Numbered from the stretch's first letter, positions 12,091 through 24,002 are shown. The stretch: DNA of 64,000 nucleotides from Desmodesmus armatus (GCA_007449985.2 VIIQ02000571.1:434001-498000), one strand, 5' to 3'. A program made the numbers and translations. Notes: a model not told the origin generated them from the sequence alone.

Positions 12091-13869
12091 ATGGCTGACG
12101 ACAAGTCCTTGCTGTTAGCGTTGCCAGACCACTGCCTGCTGGCAGTGCTGCAGTGTTGTGCAGCTGAAGACCAGCGCAGCTTGTTCAGTGCTGCCAGGGC
12201 CCACAGTAGGCTGCACCAGGCAGCTATGATGGCGTTGCAATCCATCTCAGTTACGATGCAGAACCAGCAGCATGCAGGCGATGTGCTGACATTCCTCAAC
12301 ATCAATGGCCGCCATGTCAGAAGCATTGCTCTCAGGGGCCGTTGGGAATTTGTAGACATCCATCTGCAGATGTCGTTCAACCTGCAATTGACCAGCCTTG
12401 CGATTGACAATGCACACGTGGAGCTGCACCCAGCAGGCATGCCAGGAATCACCGGGTTGACAGACCTCAAGAAGCTGCGGCTCCAGGACTGCCGCCTGCT
12501 TGGCGATGCGGCTAAGGTGCTGGCAACAGCGATGTGGCAGCTGCCGGTTGAGTTGGAGCACCTTAGTCTGCAATGCCGCTCAACCCGTGAATGGCTCAAG
12601 CACATCCGGTTCCCTGCACATGCGTTGCAGCGGCTGCAACAGCTCACTTACTTGGAGCTTGAAGACATTTATGTCCTGGAGGCCAGTCCCGCCCTTCAAT
12701 CCCTAGAGGGTTTGACAAAGCTGGTGGACCTGCGGCTCAGCACAATCTATGGACGCTCACTCAAGGCAGGAGAAGCGTCCACTTGGTGTCCAGAAGTTGT
12801 TGCTGCGAGCATGTTAGCAGGCATGCACCACCTGACGCGATTGGAGCTGTGTCATTCCCTGAAGATAGAGCCACGCGTCCTTGCCGGCAAGACCATGCTG
12901 CAGCACCTCAGCCTTCATGGCTACGAGCGCTTTGGTACCACTGCAGACCACGAAACAGACTTGTTATCCCAGCTGCATCGCCTGCATCAGCTTACACACT
13001 TGGACCTTGGTTACAGCTTGTGGGGTCATCATGATGATCAGCAGGAAGGCCCTCATGCTGCTGCCTATGCAGCCTTGACAGCCAGCAGCCACTTGCGATA
13101 CCTTGACATCAAGGGTTGCGCATTGTCAGCTTGCACCTGGCAGCACATGTTCCCTGTTGGGAGGCATCTGCCATTTCTTCAGGAACTGGACATCTCCGCC
13201 CGGCAGTGGCAGCATATGGCCACAGCGCCCGAAGGCAGCCGCCTTGTCAGCTGCTGCCCTGGCCTGCAGCGCCTGGACATGCGATCACTGCCATGCAACA
13301 CTGAGCTCCTGGTGGCACTTCAGGGCCTGAGCGGGCTGCACACACTGTACTTGGCCACTGACGCCGTGCAGGATGATGAAGTAGCAGGTGCTACTTTGCA
13401 GGCGCTCTGTCAGCTGGCAAGGCTGAGGGATCTGCATGTGTGCTGCCCAGCCATCATACACGGGGGTTCGTTGCTGCACCTGACGCAGCTGCAGCAGTTG
13501 ACCGCACTGCTTTGCAACCAAGAGAATCGTCCGTTTGCATGCCATCACTTGACTTGCAAGGTGGGTTGAGCGCTGGTCACCCGCTTTTATGTCTGTGTGT
13601 TCTGCTTACATGAGCCTCATGTTGCCTGAAGCCTCATGTTGAGCCTATCGCTAATTGTTTTTGGAGGCACCCTGCAGTATAGTGCCTGGCTGCAGTTGCA
13701 CTCCTACTACTGATCTATGGCACTCCTTATGCGCTGCGTTCATGCTGCTGCCGGCATGGCTGTGCAGGGCCCTGATGATGAGCCTGTTTGGCGCCAGCTG
13801 CTGCGGCTGCACCTAAACCACAACGACGTCGCAGAGGAAGAGCCGGCGGCTGCAGCACTGGCACAGTGA
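12091..13869 (+). CDS. F-box-like leucine-rich-repeat protein
   Basis: Exon 1 runs 12091-13560 and exon 2 runs 13768-13869. The 207-nt intron (donor GTGGGT, acceptor TGTGCAG) joins in phase 0 and gives 523 residues. The start is the ATG of MADDKS; the upstream in-frame GTG is not used. Residues about 8-50 (LPDHCLLAVLQCCAAEDQRSL) match the shape of an F-box: LPD, then hydrophobic spacing, then Ala/Arg-rich. From about residue 90 onward come repeated LxxLxLxxC/N patterns (LTDLKKLRLQDC, LTYLELED, LVDLRLS, LTRLELCHS, LRYLDIKGC, LQRLDMRSL), giving 10-12 LRRs. The short second exon continues the pattern (RQLLRLHLNHND). F-box/LRR proteins usually serve as substrate receptors of SCF ubiquitin ligases, but plain LRR proteins of this style are a large algal family, so the ubiquitin role is an inference. 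A TGTAA at 14238-14242 may be its poly(A) signal. Confidence 0.78.
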
Positions 13870-15460
13870 TGGTGAGTATGCAATTGGTATCAAGCATATG
13901 TATGCCTTCACCATTTGTGTGGGGGTGAGGGGGCCATTGGGGTGCTTATGAGGCGGTGGCCACGAACAATAGTTGGATTGTATGATGCAGCGTAGAGATC
14001 ACAGATTCATTGGCAGGTGCTACGCAGGAAAGCTTGTTTGTAGTTGCGGTGAGCCTCACCAACGCAATCGGATGCGTTGGAGGGGCGGACCGCTGAGGAC
14101 CGTGGCTCGCATGGCAAGACTACATTCGTGCGCAGCCAGCCAGACATGCTAGCTGTGACACGGTGGGTACTGTACCTGATGCGACATGCTCTGCCCTGAC
14201 GGGTTGCCACGCTCTGCTTTGCTGTACATCCAGGTCCTGTAACACGTCCTGAATGGACACTACCCTCCTGCTGGTGCCTTGATGCATGAAGGCATGTTGC
14301 AGCACGGGTTGATCAATGCAGAGCCACCAGCAGCAGCAGTCGCGGCTCTTGCATTCTAGCCGCTCTCTGTGTGGCAGAGCAGCAATGCAGCACCTTGTCA
14401 CAGCTGGTGTCCATTGTTGTAGTAAGATCGCAGAGGCTGAAGCTGTCGTGTCTGTCAACGAAAATAAGTGGTTAGTGATGCATATGCATGTGCAAATGCG
14501 GCTAGACTGGTGTCCATTGTGTCGCTGCACGGCTGGCAGCAGCTGGTCACCATGTCTGTCTATGTGTAAACAATGCACTGATGGCAAATGGTTGCAAGCA
14601 TTCTCTGCTCAGGTTCTGTGTCGGGTTGATGTTGTAAGCAGTGTGTGGTTGTCTGCGGTGTCGATATTGTAATTGCGCTGATTCAGCGCAAATGATCATG
14701 TATGCCTTGGTTTGACCGTTGCCCTACTGGGCGTGAGGTTCACAGTCATTGTGTTGAAAACTTTACGCCCAGCCACAGGTATCAAAACAACTCTGGCTAT
14801 GTCAGCGTGTAACTCAACTACTGCCCCGGTGGGCTCACCTTGCCACCAACCCAGCTGCAACATGCTTAGTTACACATAGTCAACACGCATGCGTCCAACA
14901 TCATGCACACCAAGAGACACACCTCAGGCCTGACAGCCAAAATTAGTACAATGACACCCAAAGCCCAGCATAACTGCCTCAACTTGAGGTCAAAGCGATG
15001 GGTGAACCATCGTGACAAGAACACCCTAACTTTGCCTAGGCGATGCTGCTTGTGTCGGCAGGCAGCATGGCAACGAGTGCAACCCCCTTCACAAGCCAAA
15101 CACTTGTCATGACACAAAGGCTTGCTTGATCTTCCCATACGTAGGTTGAGAAATGACACATGTTTGAGCAACTGCCCGCAGAGCGGCTCATCCACAAGAA
15201 AGCTGCAGACATGTCCCGTCCATCCAGTGTCAGATACTGCCAACACTTACAATACATGGCATCCTGCAGACATGTGCACGTGACACCATCCGGTCACCAG
15301 GCGAGCCCGGCACACCCACAGCAACGGTAGTTCTTGCGATGCACAGGCAGCATCAATGCCAAGGGATGTGTTTCTTCACCCCTGGGACCCCAGGGACCGC
15401 ACCTTAGTCCCATTCACTGTAACATCAGCGTTTCTGACTTATCAACCTGTCAGGACAAAT
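13870..15460. other. Intergenic between convergent LRR and DAO genes
   Basis: This holds the presumed 3' ends of two convergent genes. TGTAA on the plus strand at 14238-14242 suits the LRR gene. TGTAA on the minus strand at 15247-15251 lies about 210 nt past the oxidase stop. No other gene is supported. Confidence 0.5.
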
Positions 15461-18400
15461 CTATGCCTGCAGAGCCTCAACAGCTAGCTGCACTGCATCC
15501 CCAGCTGTACCCCACGCCAACGTTAGCCCTGAACCACCGTGCCCGTAGCAGTGCACCACCTTCAGCCTATCCGATAGCCGCCCACGCCCTTGCTGGGGGG
15601 CTGCTTCTTCAGGCGGGTCTCCTGACGCTGCTGCTGCTGCAGCTGCTTCTGCTGCTGCTTGTAGGTCTGCAGGTTCTAGCACCTCCGTTTCTAGCCGCAG
15701 CCTCACCCTGCCTGGCCTCAGTCCAACCTGCAGGCGGGTGCAGCATGGGGGCGCAGCATGCGGGCATAGCAATGAACATGGTGTCAACAGGGGGTGGGAG
15801 TATGAAGTGGCCGCTTTGAGCGCAAACAGTTATTGACCGTCTGCTGAACCTAAGTGCTGCCTCCTACCCAGCACCCTCAACATGTATTGCAGATACTTGC
15901 AAGATGTGAGATGCTCTGTTGTTGCAGACCCAGTGATCCCCCCCCCCCCACACACACAACCCTCTCCCACCCCCACATCCAGTATTGCTCCCTCCCCACC
16001 TCTACTCCCTCACCCAGTGGGCCCCCCACCCCCCCTCTCACCCAGTGGGCCCCCCACCCCCCCTCTCACCCAGTGGGCCCCCACCCCCCCCTCTCACCCA
16101 GTGGGCCCCCCACCCCCCCCTCTCACCCAGTGGGCCCCCCACCCCCCCCCCTCTCACCCAGTGGGCCCCCACCCCCCCCTCTCACCCAGTGGGCCCCCCA
16201 CCCCCCCCTCTCACCCAGTGGTCCAAAACCTCTGCAGCCTTCAGGCTCGGCACAACCTGCACAGCAGGAGGTACGGTACAACCAGTGAGCTGATGGCCGT
16301 ACCCACAGATACTCACGCAAAATTCCGGGGTTGGGCGCACACCAGGAAGTTACACTGAGTTCAGCTGTGCCAGACGGTACTATTGCAGGTGCGGGCATGC
16401 ATCCTCGATACAAAGATGTACTCTTCAAGGTGGGTGCATGCAATGCCTGGTGCTTGGGTACCAAACGCGCTGCTGGCAGTGTTCTGTGATAGCTGATCTT
16501 ATTTGCTGTATGCACAATGACACCGCTAACATTGCTACACACACCACTGTCGTGTGCCTGAGTTGCTGGCTTGCTGCCACATTCCTGGGTTGAGTTGAAA
16601 ACAAGCACATCCACAAGGCGCCTGGCTGTTCTGAGCGGCACCCGTAAGCTGCTGTGGGAAGCAAAGGGCCGAGGCAGGTCGCGTCAATGATTCACCTGTA
16701 TTGCCCTGTCAGCAATCTTGTGAGCATCTGTCAGGCTCATCTCAATGCTGCTGTTGCCAACCTGCCCTGTGCCGCCTAACACCACCCACTCCCTGCAGTA
16801 CAGTGGACGATACAGAATGACACAAGAAACACCCAGTGAAGGGCAGTGAGGCACAGTACTAGACGGGAGGGAGTATCAGCTTGATGCATTAGTCAGCTTC
16901 TGTGTTACAAGGGTCTGTGTGCAGTGGATTACGTCAGGTGACGTAAGCCACTATACATGCAGCCTCGCCAGGCCGCCCACTGCCACTACAGTCTGCCAGA
17001 CTCTGTTGTCAACTTCCCTTGACTCCCTCCTCTTTTGGTCCTTCACCCCCTTGCTTCCCTGCTTTCTTTTCTTCTTAGTTACTATTGTTATTGTCCTTGC
17101 TATCATTCTGCGCCTCTCACGGGGATCAAAATAATTACCTGTTGGGTATGATGTAGGCCGCCTCATCCGGGAAGTGAGCAAACACGCACTGGTTCACCCA
17201 CGGCGCCTTCACCCTCATAATCTGGCCGCGGATAGGGCAGCTGTTGCGGTCCGGCAGCAGCTGCCGGGACCCCAGCCCACTGCAGTTGACAACAACATCC
17301 CAGCCCTCCCCTGACAGCTCTGATAAGCTCCCCAGCTTGCGCTGCACAAAGTGAACCCCAGCGGACTCCAACTGCCTGGTCAGCCAACGGATGTACAAGC
17401 GGCCCTCGCACACCACCTGGACGGCAGCGGCCGCAGCAGCAGCGGCAGCAGCAGCAGCGGCGGGATTGAGTTAAACTTTTGGGTCGCGTCAGCGGCATCA
17501 GGGGTAGGGGTGACAATGGCAGCAGCAAGAGCAGGCAGCAGCAGCGTCCCAGCCCTCTACTGACAGCTCCCCTAGGCAGTCCAGCTTGCGCTGTACAAAG
17601 TGAACACCTGCAGCCTCCAGCTGCCTGGTCAGCCAACGGATGTACAGGCGACCCTCACACACCACCTGAAAAGCAGTGGCAGCAGCGGCGGCGACAGCGG
17701 AATCAGGGGCAAGGGTGACGATGGCGGCAGCAGCAGCAAGAGCAAGCAGCAACGTCCAAACCCTCCCCTGACAGCTCTGCTAGGCAGCCCATGCGCTGCA
17801 CAAACTGAACACCTGCAGCCTCCAGCTGCCTGGTCAGCCAACGGATGTACAAGCGACCCTCGCACACCACCTGGACGGCAGCGGCAGAAGCCGCGGCCGC
17901 AGCAGCAGCGGCAGCAGCAGCAGCAGCGGAATTGAGTTAAACTTTTGGGTCGCGTCAGCGGCATCAGGGGTAGGGGTGACAATGGCAGCAGCAAGAGCAG
18001 GCAGCAGCAGCGTCCCAGCCCTCTACTGACAGCTCCCCTAGGCAGTCAGCTTGCGCTGTACAAAGTGAACACCTGCAGCCTCCAGCTGCCTGGTCAGCCA
18101 ACGGATGTACAGGCGACCCTCACACACCACCTGGACGGCAGCGGCAAAGGCAGCGGCAGCGGCAGCGGCAGCAGCAGCGGCGGTGGGTTGAGGGTTAGCA
18201 GCGGCGGCGGCGGGCGGCAACAAATCAGGGGCAGGGGTGCCAACAGTCGCGGCGGCAGCAGCAAAAGCAAGCAGCAAAACATCCCAGAGGCGGCGGCGGC
18301 GGCAGCAGCGGCAGCATCACGGGCAAGGGAGACAAAAGGGGCGGCAGCAGCAGGAGCAAGCAGCAGCCGTAGGCCCTTGACTTTCACTCCTGGAGCACAA

Positions 18401-19853
18401 AGTGCACCCCTGCTGCCTCCAGCTGGCTGAAAGCGAGCAAATGTACATCAAGCATCATGACAAGCAGCGGCAAAAGCAGGCAGCAGACCTCAGACCCCCT
18501 TAATTTATTGCAGCGATCAAGCACCAAGCTGCAAACCCTAGTCCCATTCCAACTTGCTCACACATGCACTTTTGACATCAGCCCACATCATTTGACATCA
18601 GCTGACATCATTGAATCACCCCTGTGCTGAAGCGGCAGTCTGGTCACGGAGCAACAGCAACAACAGTTCAGCGCTCCAGCGACTGCCATGCACCCAGGGG
18701 GTGCACAGCGCGACTACAGCAAATCATGTCTTTGGCATTCATATATGTAGGGTCTGACAGACAACAACAATGTTACACCTCGGACATCCTGGGTTACATG
18801 ATGGTTGGAAGCAAAGCCTGACTTGCTGCCCACATGGCAACCACTCCCACCCCTGACACGGCAACACAACCTCACACCTACAGCAACCGCCAACCCACCG
18901 TGTTGAAAGTATATCCGTCGACAAACGCCGTCGCCATTGCACCAGCAGTGTAGGAGTCTATGCTGCCATCTCCCGCTGCGCTGTTGGTGCTGGTGCAGGC
19001 CTCCAGGGCTGCCGCAGCAGCTGCAGCTGCTTGAATCTTTGGCCAGTCCACGGGGCGTGAGAACAGCTGCAGCACAGATGTACACAGCAAAGCTAAGCTG
19101 CATGAGTGAGGCAGAGAGATGCTGCATCCCGACCAAGTAAAGCAATGGCTTGTCACCCGCTTACGTGACTCAGCCAGTCCACAATGCACAGCATGACATG
19201 GGGGGGGGGGGTGTCGCAAGCGTATACTTTCACCGCTGGGCATGTGGATGCATATGGGTGAGGCTCACACGGATCCACTCCGCGCACTTGAAGCGCTGCT
19301 CTCAAAAAATGCTCACACTCTCATGTCCAGTTGCATCTGCAGTACAAATCAACACCGTAACATGCATTCAAGGCAACACATCCCCCAAAGTACCCCCCCA
19401 CCCTCCCACACACAGTTAGCAGAACTATACACGCACCTGCAGCTCCTGTTCAGACATGCGCCTGAAGCCATGGACACTGCTGGCCCAAAAGGGGTCCGGC
19501 TCTGGGGCCAGGAACAGGCAGTGTGCGTAGCACAGCTGCACACCCGCCTGCACTGCCTCCTCTGAATGCACCAGGGACACCAGGTGCTCAAACGTCTCCC
19601 TGCCCCACCTGCAGACACATACATGCATGATGGTCCCTTCATCCCTGCAACCCGGAGCAAGTGGTGTGTATACAGGCAGTGACAGGCACCCCAACACATA
19701 CGGTCTGTGCTTGCGCTTACCACCCAAGTCCCCAATGCTTTGGGGGCCCCGCTTGCTTGCTGTGAAGCGTGTCATCACTTGATGCTCAGGCACATCCCCC
19801 ACACACCTGTCTGTCAGGACCTCAGGTACCCACACACCCATTCACGACCCCAA

Positions 19854-19894
<41 letters not shown>

Positions 19895-20840
19895 AGCCAG
19901 CCAGCCAGCCAGTCAACCGGCCCGCATACCCACCCATCCATCCATCCATGCAGCCACACATCCACTCACAGTCCCAGCCAGCTGATCAGCCATTCACCCA
20001 TTCCCACATCACCCACCCACCGACCCAGCCGCCCACCCACCTCCCTCCCACTCAGCAGCCAGTTCCCCCACGCACCTGTCTGTCAAGACCTCTGGTGTCT
20101 CTGACAGCTTGTAGGGCATCCATACCCCTGCTGCCCCATTGGTGGTCACGTCAGACTGAAACTTGCTGGCGTATATGGTGATCTGGGCCTCAGGCATGGC
20201 ATGCCGCAACCTGTGTGCATGTGTTGATTCGGATAGCACAAGAAGCAACATTATGAGTAGCCATCGAGCCAGGGAGGCCCCCAAAGTCATCAAGCAACTG
20301 CTGCCGAGCAACTGCTTCCAGCACAGGAATGCAGAGCCTGGGCAGACCAGAGCTGCCAACGTGGGATGTCACCTAGGATCCAACCTGGAAGTGACCCATC
20401 AGGCCCTGAATGTTGGCGTTGCAGGGGCCTCATCCAATTTGCAAGGCATGACCCAGCCCCCAAGACAACACCAGCAGCATGCACTCTGCAAATCTTCGAT
20501 CGCAAACAGCCTGCCTCCTTCCTATGCTGGGCATGCATATAGTGGCTCTGGTACAAAGGGAGTGCTGTAGAGCACAACTCCAATTGCTGGAGAACTCACA
20601 GGTGTGTGCTGTGTGCTGTACTGTACTGCACACATTTTGTGAGCTGGGCATGCATGTGCAGCAACCGTTGTATGCCTCTCCCTAGCATGGGCGACAGTAA
20701 GAACAGATGATGCAGTTACTCCAGCTCACCTCACTGCTGTGGTGAGCCCCACAACTCCAGCCCAATAACACGATGCGTGGGGAGCCCCCGTTTGGCTTGC
20801 TGTGGAGCCCTGGTGCTTGTGTTTTGAAGCTGCGCCGCAT
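15461..20840 (-). CDS. D-amino-acid oxidase family flavoprotein (frameshifted)
   Basis: FAD-dependent oxidation of D-amino acids to oxo acids, ammonia and H2O2 is the known family reaction. Exons, 5' to 3': 20730-20840, 20076-20210, 19437-19608, 18899-19066, 17139-17416, 16696-16792, (one missing or uncertain, perhaps near 16354-16400), 15461-15727. Every other junction matches in phase. Visible landmarks are: a dinucleotide-binding start (PRIVLLG...GVVGLTTAV); TTNGAAGVWMPY; VVCEGRLYIRWLTRQL; VVNCSGLGSRQLLPD; IRGQIMRVKAPW; YIIPN; VVLGGTGQVGN; VGLRPGRVRL; and the C-terminal signature VVHCYGHGGSGLTLAWGTA, in which Cys replaces the usual Asn/His/Ala. The first exon lacks one G in the GAG of the FAD-binding motif, so the frame breaks there: sequencing error, allele or pseudogene. 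An Ala-rich insertion precedes the signature. No clear peroxisomal SKL end is seen. Confidence 0.87.
16007..16221. repeat. C-rich minisatellite in an oxidase intron
   Basis: Eight units of about 27-29 bp, each with the core CTCTCACCCAGTGGGCC followed by a C run. In the sense direction of the oxidase gene each unit reads as a G run plus GGGTGAGAG, which resembles a 5' splice site. Unit length varies mainly in the C run. Confidence 0.93.
17547..18130 (-). repeat. Three extra copies of an oxidase exon head
   Basis: The first part of oxidase exon 5 (VVCEGRLYIRWLTRQLEAAG...), with its acceptor (cag|GTGGTGTG), is repeated. The copies start at 17665, 17870 and 18130 (minus strand) and each runs about 110-120 nt to the GEGWD-like point. 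There they turn into GCA/GCN-rich and GATGGCAG-rich repeat DNA instead of the rest of the exon. The copy at 18130 has lost one base after the QRKL codons and hits TAG. A longer unit (about 17460-17690 versus 17931-18140) is duplicated almost exactly. Only the copy at 17416 continues into the full domain. Confidence 0.85.
19807..19830 (-). repeat. Copy of oxidase exon 2 tail and donor
   Basis: Inside the following intron, a short stretch reads PEVLTDR and then a GTGTGTGG donor. It is nearly the same as the end of exon 2 (PEVLTDR then GTGCGTGG at 20076). It is a partial exon duplication. Confidence 0.7.
19850..19950. repeat. (CCAG)n and (CATC)n tetranucleotide tracts
   Basis: About sixteen CCAG units, interrupted once, run from 19853 to 19912, followed by CCATCCATCCATCC at about 19933-19949. 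They lie in an oxidase intron. Confidence 0.9.
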
Positions 20841-22524
20841 GCTGTCTAGCAGGACAGGAGACCAGTCCTGACTGGCGCTGCATCTGCATTGGAGTCTTTG
20901 CTGTACAGCACCAGTATGCAAGCCGTGATGGCGGGGCCTTATGTTTTGACACCGCTGCTGCAGCAGACAGCACTGGGGTCTAGGGTGCGTGTCAGCTGAC
21001 GGGAGGCCAGACTGGCCATCGAATCAACGTCAACACGAGGTTACGGCATCGATTTGGGCTGGGCTGAGGACACCAGCACAATGTTGATCTCGGATTTCTT
21101 GATCTGATCTGTACAGATGTATCTATCTAGGACAAACTTATACTCAAAGTATATACTATATATATAGTAGTGGGAGTATGGCTCAGACACTCACCAACCA
21201 GTCAATCAGCTGATAACTGCAGTGACAACTGTTACGAAAGAACGTACGCATTATGGATTGGTGTCTATCACTCATCGTGACACAACGGCGATCACATTCC
21301 AACTCTTGTAATCCATGCAGAGGACACCACCCACAGCGCAGCCAGTGGGCCTTCAACCACTGGTACCCGCAAAGCTGTTATTGCGGGCGCGCGGCAGCGG
21401 GTTGCTGCTGTTGTGTCAGTATGCAACCTCCTGCAGAGGCCCTTGGTGACACAGTACGAGGAGCAGGGATGTGACGGTTCAGGAAAGACAGAGATCGGAG
21501 CCACAAGCCAGCAGGTATGGATGTGTGAATGGCTGTTCAAGTGGGCGGGTGTATCTATCTAGGACAAACTTGCAAGTGTACATGTACAGTTGGTTGCACT
21601 TTCAAATCCAAAGTTTGGGTCTGCAAGTTGATGGAGCCCAATGACACCACACAGCCAGACAATCATTGATGCCAAGTGAGTCAATGCCATACAAAACTTC
21701 CTCGCGGTGGGGGCAGCACTACTGATGCCTTCCACCCCAAAACAAAACAGTGTGGCTCACACCTAGGAGGAGCGATGCAGTATTGCAGTATCTAGCACAC
21801 AGCGCGTACAATTTGACAGATAAAAGTGCACAGTAGCACAAGCGCTACTTTAGAAGTGGTTTCGAGATCAGTAATGAAGGGGGTTGAGTCACCTTTTTGG
21901 ACATGTCCAACTGTTGTACTGTACATGCACAGTTGGTTACACTTGGGATCTGCAAGGTTGTTGATGGAGCCCAAGGACAACAACACAGCCAGACATTATT
22001 TGATGCCAAAGTGAGCCAATGCCATACAAAACTTCCACGCGCTGGGGGGCAGAACTACTGACGCCTTCCACCCCAAAAGCAGTGTGGCTCAAACCTAGGA
22101 GGAGCGATGCAGTGCACAGTCTGAATGTGTAGCCCCGGCCACCGGAACACTCGCCAATGCCTGGCTGTGTCAGCCCTAGTTTGATTCAGATAGTTTGATT
22201 CAGATATGGAATATCCGCCAGCTAAGCAGGAGCTCCTGTCTTGAGGTTTTGAGACAGCTGCAGATGTGACACATCTGACAACACATACGGTACTGAAGTA
22301 TTGCTAAACACCGCTTCGGTGCCTCAAAGGCCAACGCCTTCCACATCAGCCTGCTGAGCCTTGCATGAGGATGCCCAATGTGTGTCACCACCATTGCGCT
22401 TTTGCTGCTGCAATACACTGTCGCCAACCACCACCAGCACATCCCTCCCACCTAGCTGGCACTACAGGACTCATCATCTTGCAGCGATCACCACCATTTT
22501 GGCAGGATAGGACACACCACACAT
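20841..22524. other. Upstream of the oxidase gene; no supported gene
   Basis: Holds the presumed oxidase promoter and a diverged tandem duplication at 21588-22125. A short AT-rich run (TATATACTATATATATAGTA) lies near 21151-21170. No exon chain was found. Confidence 0.5.
21588..22125. repeat. Diverged tandem duplication, about 200-bp units
   Basis: Two blocks (about 21588-21790 and 21925-22125) share CAGTTGGTT, GATGGAGCCCAA, CAATGCCATACAAAACTTCC, GCCTTCCACCCCAAAA and CCTAGGAGGAGCGATGCAGT, with indels. A further short repeat (GTATCTATCTAGGACAAACT) occurs at about 21119 and 21549. Non-coding. Confidence 0.8.
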
Positions 22525-23145
22525 ACATGCGCCTAAGCACTCCACGCCCAGCCACCAAGAAAACGCTGCGCAGACCTGAACAAGCCCATCTGCTGCTGCT
22601 GCTGCTGCTCCTCCTCCTCCTGCTGGGGCTGCAGGGCATGCGCAGCAGCATGCTCCTGGTGACAATATCACTGCTGTCTATGCGTATAGTGAGTCTCTGG
22701 TCGTCATGCTGTGGGGCCTGGGCTGCTGGCTGGGCTGACGGCTGGGGTGGGATCCATGGTGCTGCTGCAGGCTTTCGTAGCACAGACAAGAAGCTGCTGC
22801 TGCTGCTGTACTTGGGTATGCTGCCGGTGCCTGCTGACACTGCTGCCCGTGCTGGTGCTGTTAGTGTGTTGATCAGTGGCTGCCGCACTGCGCCCAGCAC
22901 ACCTTGCCGGGCCCTGAAGTGCGCCTTACACTGGCTGCCCACTGCATTGGGGCCTGCCATGCACCCAGAGGCTCCTGCTGAATAGCGCCCAGCACACAGC
23001 CAGCAGCTGCCGCGCGCTGCTTGTGCCCTCCTGCAGCTGCCATGCTGCCACTGTTGCTGTCCTGCAGCAGTATGGGGCCCTTCCTGATCGCTGCCTCTGC
23101 TGCTGGAGTGGCATCACAGCTGCTGCTGTCAGGCAATCGGGCAGC
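22525..23145 (-). pseudogene. Inverted degenerate copy of the 34-kb gene
   Basis: On the minus strand the translation follows the plus-strand gene at 34.0-34.65 kb. Shared strings include HKQRAAA, LGAWQ, QPLINT, SPARAAVSAGTGS-like and PKYSSSS, then KPAAAPW and a CAG-type run. A one-base deletion near 22905 (16 bases where the parent has 17 before GCTGGG) switches the frame, and other indels follow, so no single frame spans it. No start or 5' exons are seen. It is a partial, broken duplicate in inverted orientation. Confidence 0.8.
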
Positions 23146-23504
23146 AGCCACAATCAGTACTGACAGCTGGCGTACAACATTGGCGCCATGACAGATAGGC
23201 ACTGACTCACATCACCCCCCCCCCAAAACCCAGACTACAGGTGCGCAGCAAAGATTAGCGGTCGGCAACTGCACTTGACCTGCGCCTCACCGGCTATTTG
23301 CAGCAGGACACCAGCACCTTCCAACCAGTGCGCGGCAGCTGTGGCTGTTGTGTGGATCACCCATGCCAGGGCATCCAGTCAGAGCAAAAGTAATCATAGG
23401 TGTCAGCGTATCACCACGGTGGTGACCACGCCATCACCTAGGCCCTCCCAGCACCCACTGCTGCAAGTGCCAAAGCACCACATTGGCATTGGTGTGGGGG
23501 TGCT

Positions 23505-23757
23505 AACAGGGCAATATGGGGGTGGGGCAGCGGAGCCCCGAAGGCGCATTCGTTGCACCGAAGCTCCCTGCGTAGGACCGAAGGGACCTGCGTGGCCCCG
23601 AAGGTGCATTCGTTGCACCGAAGGGACCTTCGTGGTCCCGAAGGGAAGGGTGATTCTGGACACTGCAAGCATCATGCTTGAGGTGGACTCATAGTCCAGT
23701 CCAAGACCTTTGCAGGCCTCACCACTCCCCATGACTCTGAGCTGTGGAACACTACAT
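23505..23757. repeat. Remnant tail of a fourth segment copy, with palindromes
   Basis: The end matches the ends of the tandem units (GCAGGCCTCACCACTCCCC, then TACATG at 23755-23757). Before it lies an array of small palindromes: GGGGCAGCGGAGCCCC at about 23525, GGTGCATTCGTTGCACC, and GGGACCTTCGTGGTCCC, separated by GAAG words. Confidence 0.8.
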
Positions 23758-24002
23758 GTACCCCTCGCAGCCACTGTCAGCCACCCCGGGTGACTGCCAC
23801 GTCGGCAGTGTGGGTGTGCCAGACGGTGCCGCCTCTGGCACGCGATAAATACTGTTTCTATTTAGAAGACTCTGGAACACTGGTGGGGCGGGCCTGGCAG
23901 GCAACAGCGAGAGGGCACAATCGTGGAAGCTTGAGGGATATGCGATGATGGCAGACAGCTGGCCAAGCCTGGCAATGTTTTTCAGACAAAGACTTTTCGT
24001 GA

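Noticed and set aside
12060..12647. 195-codon minus-strand frame
   Set aside because: Antisense to the LRR coding exon; Cys/Arg-rich shadow.
15854..16358. Long Pro-rich plus-strand frames across the C-rich array
   Set aside because: They are produced by the minisatellite itself in all three frames; the region is an intron of the minus-strand oxidase.
22365..22985. 206-codon plus-strand frame rich in poly-Leu
   Set aside because: Antisense of the inverted pseudogene; the poly-Leu comes from the CAG tract.
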